Positions 52,544-61,549 of a stretch of DNA of 64,000 bases are shown one piece after another (within the stretch, counting starts at the first letter, position 1; each line of letters begins with the position of its first letter). The stretch is taken from NCBI RefSeq assembly GCF_001618385.1, contig NZ_BDCR01000004.1:558001-622000 (forward strand), given 5' to 3'. The notes beneath the pieces are model-generated. The model worked only from the letters and a program-made list of their open reading frames with translations. It was not told the DNA's origin and ran no database searches. The position numbers and the translations under genes are program-made. This DNA comes from Paludibacter jiangxiensis (GTDB taxonomy: Bacteria; Bacteroidota; Bacteroidia; Bacteroidales; Paludibacteraceae).

Positions 52544-53629
52544 ATGTCGGATACAGAAAAAATGGAACTGGGAACCTACGAGGCTACCGTTGAGAGAAGC
52601 AGAAAACTGGAAGAGGATTTAAGCGTACATCCCGAAAAATACCGTGTACTTACCGGCGACCGTCCTACCGGCCGTCTGCACATCGGTCACCTTTTCGGTT
52701 CGCTGCAAAACCGCGTACGCCTGCACAATCTGGGCGTTGAAACCTTTATCGTCATTGCCGATTACCAGGTGCTTACCGACCGCGATTCGTTCGATAAAAT
52801 TTCCGAAAACGTCCGTCAGTTGACACTTGACTATCTGGCAGCCGGCATCGATCCTACCGACGGCAAGACCTTTATCTTCCCACACAGCTATGTACCCGAA
52901 CTGAACCAGCTCTTACTTCCGTTCCTTACACTGGTATCCAACGCCGAACTCAACCGTAACCCGACGGTGAAAGAAGAGATTCAGGCTTCGGGCTTAAAGA
53001 GCATCAACGCCGGCATGTACACATATCCTGTTCATCAGGCCGCCGATATTCTGTTCTGCAAAGGGAACGTGGTACCTGTTGGAAAAGACCAGTTGCCTCA
53101 CTTAGAACTGACCCGCGTAATCGCCCGTCGCTTCAACGATAAATTTGCGCCTAACAATCCCGTATTTCCGGAACCGCAACCACTCTTGAGCAAGTCACCG
53201 ATGATTCTCGGTCTGGACGGCGGACAGAAGATGAGCAAAAGCCGCAACAACGCCATCATGCTGAGCGCCACCGAAGACGAAACGGCGGCTCTCATCAAAA
53301 AGGCAAAAACAGATGCAGAACGCTTCATTACCTACGAACCCGAACGTCGTCCCGAGATTGCAAATCTCTTATCGCTGATCTCGATGTGCACGGGCGAAAC
53401 ACCGGAAGCCATCGCAGCAAAAATCGGTAACGGAGGCGGAGGACAGCTCAAAAAAATGCTTACCGAATCGATCAACGAATACCTGCGTCCCTTCCGCCAG
53501 AAACGTATAGAACTGGAATCCAACATGGATTATGTACGTCAGGTGATACTCAACGGTGCACAAAAGGCAAGGGAAGTGGGAACCGCCACCCTCGAAGAGG
53601 TTCGCGCTGCAATGAATATGAAGATCTGA
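52544..53629 (+). CDS. trpS: Tryptophanyl-tRNA synthetase
   Basis: A class I synthetase that charges tRNA(Trp). The 361 residues include the HIGH motif (46-49, RLHIGHLFGSL) and KMSKS (229-233). Its N-terminal extension of about 30 residues (AT-binding loop start after EKYRVLTGDRPTGRLH) is like other Bacteroidota enzymes. A -7 box TAAATTTG is at 52447-52454, and a terminator follows at 53654-53679. Confidence 0.97.
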   Translation: MSDTEKMELGTYEATVERSRKLEEDLSVHPEKYRVLTGDRPTGRLHIGHLFGSLQNRVRLHNLGVETFIVIADYQVLTDRDSFDKISENVRQLTLDYLAAGIDPTDGKTFIFPHSYVPELNQLLLPFLTLVSNAELNRNPTVKEEIQASGLKSINAGMYTYPVHQAADILFCKGNVVPVGKDQLPHLELTRVIARRFNDKFAPNNPVFPEPQPLLSKSPMILGLDGGQKMSKSRNNAIMLSATEDETAALIKKAKTDAERFITYEPERRPEIANLLSLISMCTGETPEAIAAKIGNGGGGQLKKMLTESINEYLRPFRQKRIELESNMDYVRQVILNGAQKAREVGTATLEEVRAAMNMKI

Positions 53630-53653
53630 TAAAACAAGATACTCGTAATGAAT

Positions 53654-53679
53654 GCCCGGGATTTGCAAAGATTCCGGGC
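53654..53679 (+). terminator. Terminator of trpS
   Basis: GCCCGGGAT (53654-53662) pairs with ATTCCGGGC (53671-53679) including a G-U, followed by TTTTTGTTTGT. Confidence 0.75.
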
Positions 53680-53772
53680 TTTTTGTTTGTGCGACTGCCA
53701 ATTAAAAAAGAAAATGTAAATTTGTGTCGATAATTACGAAAATTTACCTCTTCAATAATCCACTCATCACTT

Positions 53773-54417
53773 ATGAAAGCAATAGTAATCGGAGGTTCGG
53801 GAGCCACGGGAAAATATTTGGTCAGGCGACTGCTTGCCGATGACCGTTTTGACGAGATTGTGTTACTACTGCGCAAACCAGCCGCAGAGACACATCCCAA
53901 AATCAAACAGGTCATTGTCGATTTTGACAAGCTGAATGACTTTGCAGAACAGATCAATGGAGATGTGGCTTTTTCCTGCTTAGGCACCACCTTAAAGGAT
54001 GCGGGAAGCAAAGAGGCGCAGTGGAAAGTGGATTACGATTACCAATATAACTTTGCTAAAATTGCCCGGCAAAATGGCATCGCAACCTTTGTACTGATGT
54101 CGGCTCAGAATGCCGATGCGAAATCGTCGTTCTTCTACAGTCGCATGAAGGGAGAACTGGAACAAAGCATCGAAGCGCTCGGATTCGACAAACTTGTAAT
54201 CGTACAACCCGGCTTGCTGCTGCGTCCCGGTACAGAGCGCTTAGTGGAAAAACTATCAGTAAAGATGCTATCTGTATTCAACAAAGTTGGAATGCTAAAA
54301 CAATACGCACCCACTCACGTCGATCAGGTTGCGGCGGCTATGATACAACACGCCTTGTCGGGTAGATCCGGTATCTGCAGAGTGAAGAACAAAGAGATAA
54401 CAGGCCACAGAGATTAG
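53773..54417 (+). CDS. NAD(P)H-binding SDR-like protein
   Basis: A 214-residue atypical short-chain dehydrogenase with the Rossmann loop GGSGATGKYLVRRLL and later FSCLGTTLKDAGSKEAQWKV, YSRMKGELEQSI (Tyr-x3-Lys-like), VIVQPGLLLRP. This is the HTATIP2/YfcH-like oxidoreductase group. Substrate unknown. A -7 box TAAATTTG lies at 53717-53724. Confidence 0.85.
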   Translation: MKAIVIGGSGATGKYLVRRLLADDRFDEIVLLLRKPAAETHPKIKQVIVDFDKLNDFAEQINGDVAFSCLGTTLKDAGSKEAQWKVDYDYQYNFAKIARQNGIATFVLMSAQNADAKSSFFYSRMKGELEQSIEALGFDKLVIVQPGLLLRPGTERLVEKLSVKMLSVFNKVGMLKQYAPTHVDQVAAAMIQHALSGRSGICRVKNKEITGHRD

Positions 54418-54487
54418 AAAGATCAATCGTGCTGTGTATATACCAGAATAATAGAATGTCCCCTATCCAAAACAGAGCAGTTGCTCC

Positions 54488-54631
54488 CATAACTCCGTCC
54501 TTCAGGGCGGAGACAAAAGCCAGAGAACGTTCTATTGGCTTTAGCCTTGACGATTATAATTAAAAATACTCAGGGCTAAAGCCCATTCTTCTAGTCCAGT
54601 TTGCTACTCCGCCCTGAAGGACGGAGTTATG
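54488..54631. repeat. BIME-like element: nested inverted repeats
   Basis: A perfect 25-bp inverted repeat (54488-54512 with 54607-54631; core CTCCGTCCTTCAGGGCGGAG) encloses a second, imperfect pair (54536-54550 with 54570-54585; GGCTTTAGCC and GGGCTAAAGCCC). Each outer arm is itself partly palindromic (CCGTCCTTCAGGGCGG). The element, 144 bp, lies between two plus-strand genes and resembles paired REP sequences mobilised by RAYT transposases; no transposase is nearby. Confidence 0.75.
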
Positions 54632-54674
54632 AATATAAGTCTGAAACAATATATTGATATAAAACCTTTACCAC

Positions 54675-55268
54675 ATGAAAAAACGCGATTTTTTAAAAGG
54701 CAGCCTGCTCACAATGGGAGCCTTGTTGCTGCCCCGAAAGATATGGGCAATGGACTTTTACCCCACAACGTCAAAAGCCGAATGGGCCGTTCTTTACGGT
54801 ACCTGGTGCGGTTCATCACGCGATGCCGCCGCCTGGATTTCGGAAGGGATGAATGGCATTGCAAAAGTATTCGACGTGAGAGAAAATCCAGACTTATCGG
54901 GCTACAAATACGTGATTGTGGGCGGATCGATACGCGCCGGTAAAACCACTCCCGAACTGCAACGCTACCTGACGGAGCACAATGAACAGCTGAAAGGTAA
55001 GATAAAAGGATTGTTTGCCGTATGCGGTAATATGAAACAGCCCGTAACTCAGGTGCAGTACCAGCAACTAATCGACAACCACCTTTCCAAGTTGACGGGC
55101 GTAAGCAATGTAGCATCCAAGGTATTTCTCGGGCGCATCACCTGGGGACTGATGGATCCCGATGCGCGCAAACAGTTACAGGCTTTTAATATGGACGAAT
55201 ACGACAACCTGAAACGCAGCGAATGTATGGCATTCGGCAAAGAGGTGTTACGTTCCGTAGCTCCGTAA
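54675..55268 (+). CDS. Exported flavodoxin-domain protein
   Basis: A 197-residue protein whose N-terminus KKRDFLKGSLLTMGALLLP resembles a Tat signal with Lys replacing the first Arg, so export in folded state with FMN is possible. The flavodoxin domain reads AVLYGTWCGSSRDAAAWISE (FMN phosphate loop variant), YKYVIVGGSIRAGKTTPELQ and GLFAVCGNMKQP, as in the HemG/flavodoxin_5 group. Its last 21 bases overlap the end of cbiB on the other strand. Confidence 0.8.
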   Translation: MKKRDFLKGSLLTMGALLLPRKIWAMDFYPTTSKAEWAVLYGTWCGSSRDAAAWISEGMNGIAKVFDVRENPDLSGYKYVIVGGSIRAGKTTPELQRYLTEHNEQLKGKIKGLFAVCGNMKQPVTQVQYQQLIDNHLSKLTGVSNVASKVFLGRITWGLMDPDARKQLQAFNMDEYDNLKRSECMAFGKEVLRSVAP

Positions 55269-56189
55269 CAAGACGATAACTAGCACAGCTACCGTTGCCA
55301 CGGCAAAGTTGACGGCACACGCCATGCGGATATCTTTAGCCGTAATTTCGCGCTGGTTTTCGCCGATAAACGGCTTCTCCACCAAGACGCCGTGATACAC
55401 GTTCGGTCCGCCGAAACGGCACTTCAGAATCCCCGCCATGGCCGATTCGGGATAACCCGAATTGGGACTGGCGTGTTTCGGTCCATACTTCAGCACAAAG
55501 GGAACTACATTCCACCGGAAGGTAACCAACAGCATCAACAGGGCGGTGATGCGCGCCGGAATAAAGTTGAACACGTCGTCGGTACGGGCGGCAAAACTGC
55601 CAAACTGCCGGTAACGCTCGCTTTTGTAGCCAATCATCGAATCGAGGGTATTCACCATCTTGTAGGCAAACATCAATGGTACGCCACCTATGGCAAAATA
55701 AAAGAGGGGCGCCACCACACCATCGCTCAGGTTTTCGGCCAGTGTTTCGAGTACAGCGGTACGAATCTGCGTAGCATTGAGTTGCGAGGTATCCCGCCCT
55801 ACAATCCAGCTCAACCGTTTGCGACCAGCTTCGAGACCTTCGATACTCAGCACCTTTTCCACCTCCAACGCTTCGCCGATTAGGCTGCGGTTGGCCAACC
55901 CGTAAAAGATAAAAACGACGGCAAAAAGATAAGCCGCTACCGGATAGGGTCTCAACAATTGCTCGGCCGCATAAAAGATTGCCCACGCACCACAGACCAA
56001 TAAAATAGTCAGCAAAGCTCCCTTCTGAAAGCGATACTGCCCACGATTCCAACGTTGCTCAAAAAAAGCAATGATATTTCCAAACAAACGGATGGGATGC
56101 GGCAACCGTCGCGGATCGCCCAGCAGGGCATCGAGTAGAAAAGCGGGTAAGAGAGGAGAAAGCATCAGTGAATAATGGTTAGTGGTCAA
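55248..56189 (-). CDS. cbiB: Adenosylcobinamide-phosphate synthase CbiB
   Basis: An integral membrane enzyme that attaches aminopropanol (phosphate) to adenosylcobyric acid. The 313 residues have LLDALLGDPRRLPHPIRLFG, the family N-terminus, and VNTLDSMIGYKSERYRQFG plus GPKHASPNSGYPESAMAGIL near the end. It is the last gene of the minus-strand cobamide set, 3 bp after cobD. Confidence 0.95.
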   Translation of the reverse strand: MTTNHYSLMLSPLLPAFLLDALLGDPRRLPHPIRLFGNIIAFFEQRWNRGQYRFQKGALLTILLVCGAWAIFYAAEQLLRPYPVAAYLFAVVFIFYGLANRSLIGEALEVEKVLSIEGLEAGRKRLSWIVGRDTSQLNATQIRTAVLETLAENLSDGVVAPLFYFAIGGVPLMFAYKMVNTLDSMIGYKSERYRQFGSFAARTDDVFNFIPARITALLMLLVTFRWNVVPFVLKYGPKHASPNSGYPESAMAGILKCRFGGPNVYHGVLVEKPFIGENQREITAKDIRMACAVNFAVATVAVLVIVLLRSYGT

Positions 56190-56196
56190 TGGTTAA
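56166..56196 (+). repeat. Heptamer-periodic tract (ATGGTTA type)
   Basis: ATAATGG-TTAGTGG-TCAATGG-TTAATGA with a strict 7-base step covers the cobD/cbiB junction, including the cbiB start region. Confidence 0.5.
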
Positions 56197-57227
56197 TGAT
56201 TGGCTCCTGATTCTAAAATATTCTTCATCGACCGAAACAGCTGTTCGTTCTCTTCGTCCGTTTGCACCGAAATTCGGATAGCATGATTGTCCAAACCGCG
56301 GAAGTTGGAGGCATCGCGTATCAGCAGTCCAAAATCGTTCATCAACCGTTCCTTTACTACCGCAGCTTCCAACTGTTCAGTTCGCAATAGAAAGAAGTTG
56401 CAAGGCGAAGGTGTCACGGTGATTCCCGAAAGAGATGAAAACCGTTTTTGCAGTCCTGTTGAATTGCGAAGAATATTTTCTTTGTTTTGAAAATACAAAT
56501 CTTCGCGACTCGTTAAATAGATACCAACTTTCTGAGCCAGTGCATTTACCGTCCACGGAACGGAGAAGGATCGCAAGCGGGTGGCCAGTGATCGTCTCGT
56601 CACCATATATCCCAGTCGCAAGCCGGGTAAAACGTACTGCTTGGTCATCGAATGCACCACAATCAGGTTGTCAAACCGATTCACCAACCCCACTACCGAC
56701 TCAAAGCCGGAACATAGTTCGCCGTAGGCTTCGTCTACCACAAAAACGGTATCGGAATTTTGCCGCAATTGCTCCTCAATTTCCTTCGCGGCATACAAAC
56801 GGCCGTCGGGATTATTGGGATTACCCAGCCACACTAACTGCGGACGGACATTGCCTGCGTCATGCAACAGTTCATTGCTTTTGTAAAAAATCGTGTGATC
56901 GTGCATCCGGCAGGCATCCTCGTACTCGGCAAAAGAGGGAACCAGCACAAGTGACCGGCTCTGACGAAACGCGGCGGCAATGGTGTAAAATGCTTCCACC
57001 GAACCGTTAGTCACAAACACCTGATTTTCATCAACCTGAAGCCGTTTACCTAAAGCAATTCGCAACGTTTCCGAATCGGGTTCGGGATAGGTCGCGATCG
57101 CCTCCAACTGTGTTGCCAGAAACGACAGCAGAGCCTCCGGCACCCGACGCGCCGCGACATTCGAACTGAAATCGCTCTTTACCTTATCGCCGTAACGATG
57201 CAAATCATTACCGTGTCCCTCAATCAT
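56193..57227 (-). CDS. cobD: Threonine-phosphate decarboxylase / HisC-like aminotransferase CobD
   Basis: A 344-residue PLP enzyme that makes (R)-1-amino-2-propanol phosphate from threonine phosphate for cobamide side-chain assembly. It begins GHGNDLHRYGDKVKSDFSSN, has WLGNPNNPDGRLY and the PLP lysine in SMTKQYVLPGLRLGY (Lys196). Homology to histidinol-phosphate aminotransferase is close; the place between cobQ (4-base overlap) and cbiB decides for CobD. Two Cys in the middle are not conserved features. Confidence 0.9.
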   Translation of the reverse strand: MIEGHGNDLHRYGDKVKSDFSSNVAARRVPEALLSFLATQLEAIATYPEPDSETLRIALGKRLQVDENQVFVTNGSVEAFYTIAAAFRQSRSLVLVPSFAEYEDACRMHDHTIFYKSNELLHDAGNVRPQLVWLGNPNNPDGRLYAAKEIEEQLRQNSDTVFVVDEAYGELCSGFESVVGLVNRFDNLIVVHSMTKQYVLPGLRLGYMVTRRSLATRLRSFSVPWTVNALAQKVGIYLTSREDLYFQNKENILRNSTGLQKRFSSLSGITVTPSPCNFFLLRTEQLEAAVVKERLMNDFGLLIRDASNFRGLDNHAIRISVQTDEENEQLFRSMKNILESGANH

Positions 57228-58696
57228 TCGCGCATCGTTTTATAAATGTACTCCATATCGACACAACTGCGCACATGCGCCGCCAGCTTGTCGTACTGCT
57301 CGTTTTTGAACGTAGTATAATCGGTTGTGGTTGCTTCTTTCCTTCTATACTCCGGCACCTGACGCAAAATGTAGTCGATGGTGCGGGCATTATCAAAAAA
57401 GCCGTGCAGATAGGTTCCAAAACTCCTCTCCGAAAGAAAATAGCCGTCGGCAATCCCTTTATCGGTCGTGCAAAGCGGACTGGGTATTTCAGCCTTCGTT
57501 TCGCCCATATGAATCTCGTAACCATCGCAATCGGCTTCGCTTCCCAGAAACGAGAAACGACACGCTTCGGTCTTTTTCTCTTCCGTCAACACCGTGCGCA
57601 CCGGCAAAATGCCAAGACCCGGCACGGCAACAATATCACCCTCCATGCCCATCGGATCTTCAACCGAAAGACCCATCATTTGGTAACCACCACAAATACC
57701 ATACACTGCTTTTCCGGCTTCGTGATGTTGCAGTACGGCCTTCGCCATTCCCGAGCGACGCAGATAACGCAAGTCGTCGATGGTGTTTTTAGAACCCGGC
57801 AACAGCACGATATCGGCCTCGTTCAATTCGTCCGGGTGCGCCGCGTAAAAGAGATTCACCTCCGGATGCAACTCCAAACGGTTGAAATCAGTAAAATTGG
57901 ACATGTGACGCAATAAAACCACCGCAATATTCACCTTGCCGCCAATCTGCTTCTCTTTGCGATGTTCCAGCACCACCGAATCCTCCTGTTCGATGTGAAT
58001 ATCGTCAAAATAAGGAATCACGCCCACCACCGGCACCCCACTGATCTCCTCCAGCATTTTTCGTCCATCTTCAAACAAGGCAATATCACCCCTGAATTTA
58101 TTGATTATAACGCCTTTAATCAGCTTGCGCTGGGCTTCGGGCAGGAGCTTGATGCTGCCGTAGACACTGGCAAACACCCCACCCCGGTCGATATCGGCAA
58201 TCAGATAGGTAGGCGCGTCCAGCGTCTCGGCAACCCGCATGTTGGTAATGTCGCGATCCCAGAGATTCATCTCCGAAATACTCCCCGCACCTTCAATTAC
58301 CAACGGATTGTACTCCGCCAAAAGCTGGTTACAGGCGGCCATCGCTTGGTCGAAAAGCTCCAGACGGTCGGTTTTGTTGAAATATTGAAAAGCCGACTGA
58401 TTTCCAATTGGTTTACCGTTCAATACCACCTGCGAAGAGGTATGGTTGGTAGGCTTGAGAAGTACCGGATTCATATCGGCACGACAGGGAATACCGCATG
58501 CTTCAGCCTGCACCGCCTGTGCCCGACCGATCTCCAAACCTTCGGGCGTGGCATAACTATTGAGCGACATATTCTGTGCCTTGAACGGTGCGGGCTGATA
58601 ACCGTCCTGCAAAAAGATGCGGCAAAAGGCCGCGTTAATCACGCTCTTGCCCACATCCGAACCGGTACCCACAAACATCACGGGACGCAACTTCAT
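57224..58696 (-). CDS. cobQ: Cobyric acid synthase CobQ/CbiP
   Basis: CobQ amidates four side chains of adenosylcobyrinic acid a,c-diamide with glutamine and ATP. The 490 residues have the dethiobiotin-synthetase-like P-loop FVGTGSDVGKSVINAAF near the N-terminus and a C-terminal glutaminase domain with the nucleophile Cys335 in YGICGGYQMMGL. AQNMSLNSYATPEGLEIGRA is the family signature. Its end overlaps the cobD start by 4 bases (ATGA). Confidence 0.96.
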   Translation of the reverse strand: MKLRPVMFVGTGSDVGKSVINAAFCRIFLQDGYQPAPFKAQNMSLNSYATPEGLEIGRAQAVQAEACGIPCRADMNPVLLKPTNHTSSQVVLNGKPIGNQSAFQYFNKTDRLELFDQAMAACNQLLAEYNPLVIEGAGSISEMNLWDRDITNMRVAETLDAPTYLIADIDRGGVFASVYGSIKLLPEAQRKLIKGVIINKFRGDIALFEDGRKMLEEISGVPVVGVIPYFDDIHIEQEDSVVLEHRKEKQIGGKVNIAVVLLRHMSNFTDFNRLELHPEVNLFYAAHPDELNEADIVLLPGSKNTIDDLRYLRRSGMAKAVLQHHEAGKAVYGICGGYQMMGLSVEDPMGMEGDIVAVPGLGILPVRTVLTEEKKTEACRFSFLGSEADCDGYEIHMGETKAEIPSPLCTTDKGIADGYFLSERSFGTYLHGFFDNARTIDYILRQVPEYRRKEATTTDYTTFKNEQYDKLAAHVRSCVDMEYIYKTMRE

Positions 58697-58728
58697 TAAT
58701 TATTAATGGTTAATGGTTAGTGATTAAT
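58697..58728 (+). repeat. Heptamer-periodic tract (TTAATGG type)
   Basis: TTAATGG-TTAATGG-TTAGTGA-TTAATGA repeats with a strict 7-base step directly upstream of the cobQ start. It matches the tract at 56166-56196. Confidence 0.5.
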
Positions 58729-58842
58729 GAGAATCTGGAGTTGAAATAATTACTAAACATTCGATCGTCAACTTGACCGTAGGTCATACATATCAAACAA
58801 CGTTCAGCAAAGCTAATAGAAAATGTAATTCCCGCATTAATG

Positions 58843-58911
58843 CAACCCCGTATGGGGTTGAACTTTGGGAACAATATTTATTTTCTATTGATATATAAGT
58901 CCTAACGGACT
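58843..58911. repeat. Paired palindromes in the cobT/cobQ intergenic region
   Basis: CAACCCC-GTAT-GGGGTTG (58843-58860) and AGTCC-TAAC-GGACT (58898-58911) lie 37 bp apart in the 239-bp gap. The layout is like short interspersed palindromic elements. No B12 riboswitch core was seen in the gap. Confidence 0.5.
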
Positions 58912-58935
58912 ATTTTCAACTCATGATTCGTATGA

Positions 58936-59994
58936 TTAATTAAATCTGATGTGGCTGGTATTGATGACCTGTGCTTCTTCGAACGAAGTCATCTCCGACA
59001 GTACCGCCACAGCGCCTTTCAACACGCCATAGGCAACTGCCGAACCGGTTCCTTCTCCTAAGCGGAGTCCCAACTGAAGCACTGCCGAAGCATTCATGTG
59101 ACGCAACATCTTGCGATGCCCCTGCTCTTCGCCTTCGTGGGCAAAAACAGCGTAATTGAGTACAGCAGGATTGATCTCTTTTGCCACCAGCATAGCCGCA
59201 GTCGTGATGAAGCCATCGACCAGAATCACCATACGGTTTACCGCCGCTTCGATCATTCCTCCTGCGATGGTTGCAATTTCGTAGCCCCCGAAACGCGCCA
59301 TATTCTCGAAAATATTTTCCGAAACACCATGCCTCTCGATAGCCGCTTTAATCACATTGGCTTTATGACGAACCCCTTCGCTGTTCAATCCTGCACCCGG
59401 ACCCACACATTCATCAACAGGAAGATTGCAAATAATCGACATCAAGGCAGAGGCAGGCGTGGTATTGCCGATTCCCATCTCGCCGAAACCTACCACATTG
59501 CTACCCTCTTTGGCAAAACGCCGTACGATGTCACGCCCATTGTTGAAAGCCTGCATACACTGTTCCTGACTCATTGCGGGTTGATGCAAAAAGTTTTCAG
59601 AACCCATCGCCACCTTGGCCTCAATCAGACGCGGATGCGGTGCAAAACGGTAATTAACCCCCGCATCGACCACCCACAACTCCATGCCATAAACACGGGA
59701 AAGCAGTCCGATGCCACCACCGCCACTCAGAAAATTGTGTACCTGTTGCCAGGTAATCTCTACCGGACAGGGACTTACCCCTTCGGCGGTTATGCCATGA
59801 TCGGCAGCTACAGTCAGCATCACCGGTTTGGAAAGTACCGGAGTGAGGGTGTTTTGAATCATTCCCACCTGCAGAGCCATCGATTCCAGCCGGCCAAGCG
59901 ATCCGACCGGTTTGGCTTTATTGTCGAGCTTATGCTGAATTTTCGCACGCAAAGACTCGTCGGGTAATGGAATGTTTATTTGATTGTTCTTCAT
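58936..59994 (-). CDS. cobT: Nicotinate-nucleotide:dimethylbenzimidazole phosphoribosyltransferase CobT, copy 1
   Basis: CobT activates the lower-ligand base to its alpha-ribazole phosphate. The 352 residues include GRLESMALQVGMIQNTLTPV, the ligand-pocket region EGVSPCPVEITWQQV, GFGEMGIGNTTPASAL and the catalytic Glu motif LRLGEGTGSAVA, so it should be active. It overlaps cobC by one base (TAATG). A second paralogue lies at 61550; the two differ around the ligand pocket. Confidence 0.93.
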   Translation of the reverse strand: MKNNQINIPLPDESLRAKIQHKLDNKAKPVGSLGRLESMALQVGMIQNTLTPVLSKPVMLTVAADHGITAEGVSPCPVEITWQQVHNFLSGGGGIGLLSRVYGMELWVVDAGVNYRFAPHPRLIEAKVAMGSENFLHQPAMSQEQCMQAFNNGRDIVRRFAKEGSNVVGFGEMGIGNTTPASALMSIICNLPVDECVGPGAGLNSEGVRHKANVIKAAIERHGVSENIFENMARFGGYEIATIAGGMIEAAVNRMVILVDGFITTAAMLVAKEINPAVLNYAVFAHEGEEQGHRKMLRHMNASAVLQLGLRLGEGTGSAVAYGVLKGAVAVLSEMTSFEEAQVINTSHIRFN

Positions 59995-60527
59995 TAAATA
60001 TTGAATGTGAAAATTCCGCCAAAAGCCACCGGTACGTCAAATATCTCCAGTGGACTTCTTTGATGGGTTAAACTCATCAAGACTCTGATAATGCCCGCAT
60101 GAGCAACAATCAGAACATGATCATATTTTTGTTGTTGAAGCTCATGAATAAATGACTTCAATTCATTCGCCATATCCAGATACGACTGTCCGTTGGGGCA
60201 TGAAAGGTAAATATAGTTATCAAACCATTTCTTTCCGTATTCCAATTCATATATCTGTTGCCAGGGCATCATCTCCCAGTCTCCGAAATTAAGCTCCAGC
60301 AAGCGATGATCGATAATCAGCTCTTGTGCGGGTCGGATTGCTTCTGCCAACAAGCGACACCGGCTCAACGGGCTGGTAAATACGGCATCAAATTGTTCTT
60401 TTTGCAGCTCTCTGGTTATACGCTCTATTTCATCAGGCGCCGAATTCGCCAAAGGCACATCAGTCACCCCGTAACAAATTCCTTTAGGAACATCTACTTT
60501 AGTGTGTCTTACAACTGTCAGTTTCAT
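59994..60527 (-). CDS. cobC: Alpha-ribazole phosphatase CobC
   Basis: A 177-residue histidine phosphatase that removes phosphate from alpha-ribazole phosphate or cobalamin phosphate. The catalytic motif is VRHTKVD (RHG-type with Thr), with ELNFGDWEMMPWQQI and VAHAGIIRVLMS (second catalytic His). It ends one base into cobT copy 1. Confidence 0.93.
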   Translation of the reverse strand: MKLTVVRHTKVDVPKGICYGVTDVPLANSAPDEIERITRELQKEQFDAVFTSPLSRCRLLAEAIRPAQELIIDHRLLELNFGDWEMMPWQQIYELEYGKKWFDNYIYLSCPNGQSYLDMANELKSFIHELQQQKYDHVLIVAHAGIIRVLMSLTHQRSPLEIFDVPVAFGGIFTFNI

Positions 60528-60725
60528 TGAAAATAAATCAAGTTTTAAAAATCAAATAAAATCCGCAAGAACCGGGAATATTCATTCCTGTCAGAAGTTC
60601 ACGAATTCTGCTTATTTTATCTATCATTGGTTAGCTAAATCGTATATATTTTCCTCTCTAAACGGGTATTCTAAGTCAAATATTGCTAAACCCCTTTGTT
60701 GGTATTCTGAAGCAACAACGACATT

Positions 60726-61493
60726 TTATTTTATCAGCGTTTGAAATACAACAAATCCGAGATAAAATTCAACTTCGGTGATTTGCTGAAGTGCTCCCAG
60801 ACAATCGCCTGTATAACCGCCTATCTTTTTTGTGATATACCGTCTGAAAATAAAGGTGGTGAGTAGCATGAACGGTAAGATACAAGCCACAAAAGAGAGC
60901 GGCATCAACCATTGCAAGCCCAAACCAAAAAGTAACGCCATCACAAAATCATAATCTTTCCCTTTCTTGCCAATAGGTTTGGTTTTGCTGGTAGCATCTT
61001 CTCTGGAATATTTAGAGGTATAAATCACGATTACAGGCATTAAGCGACTCAACGAATGACCAGCTAACAGCACGAATGGAATTGAAAAATCATGAATGGA
61101 AAACAAGGCTGTAAATTTTGTAGCCAACATGCCCAACAATCCTATGCTGCCGTAAGTACCAATACGGCTATCTTTCATAATAGTCAGGATCTTTTCCCGT
61201 GTATAACCACCACCCATTCCGTCGCAAAAGTCCGCAAACCCATCCTCATGGAAAGCTCCTGTCACGAAGATGGTTGCCAGCATGCTCAGCAAAATAGACA
61301 ATGCATCCGGCATCACAAAGCTCAACGCCCAATAAACACAAGCTCCGATACCTCCGACAACCCAACCCACAAAAGGAAAATAACGGGTCGAACGGTTAAG
61401 TATTTCATCAGAATACTGCACGTTCACCGGAACCGGAATACGCGTATAAAACATTATCGCATTGAGAAATATATGTAATTGTTTTTTCATCAA
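60726..61493 (-). CDS. cobS: Adenosylcobinamide-GDP ribazoletransferase (cobalamin synthase) CobS
   Basis: A 255-residue polytopic membrane enzyme that joins the nucleotide loop to GDP-cobinamide. It has FYTRIPVPV near the N-terminus, the catalytic acid cluster GAFHEDGFADFCDGMGGGYTR, and SRLMPVIVIYTSKYSRED. The 196-bp gap to cobC (60528-60725) holds nothing recognised. The first two codons are both ATG. Confidence 0.95.
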   Translation of the reverse strand: MMKKQLHIFLNAIMFYTRIPVPVNVQYSDEILNRSTRYFPFVGWVVGGIGACVYWALSFVMPDALSILLSMLATIFVTGAFHEDGFADFCDGMGGGYTREKILTIMKDSRIGTYGSIGLLGMLATKFTALFSIHDFSIPFVLLAGHSLSRLMPVIVIYTSKYSREDATSKTKPIGKKGKDYDFVMALLFGLGLQWLMPLSFVACILPFMLLTTFIFRRYITKKIGGYTGDCLGALQQITEVEFYLGFVVFQTLIK

Positions 61494-61508
61494 ATATTAT
61501 ACAGTTTG

Positions 61509-61543
61509 ACCTCTTACTCCCAAGAAAAGGGCTGGTAAGAGGT
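61509..61543 (+). terminator. Stem-loop with T-run facing the plus strand
   Basis: ACCTCTTAC (61509-61517) pairs with GTAAGAGGT (61535-61543), followed by nine T on the plus strand. The neighbouring genes are both on the minus strand, so this would end an antisense transcript, or act as a processing or stabilising hairpin between cobT copy 2 and cobS. Confidence 0.5.
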
Positions 61544-61549
61544 TTTTTT

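Noticed and set aside
58697-58935. Possible cobalamin riboswitch upstream of cobQ
   Set aside because: I looked for the B12 box and found none here or in the gaps at 60528-60725 and 63155-63394; a riboswitch, if present, is probably upstream of the btuB-like gene beyond the window.
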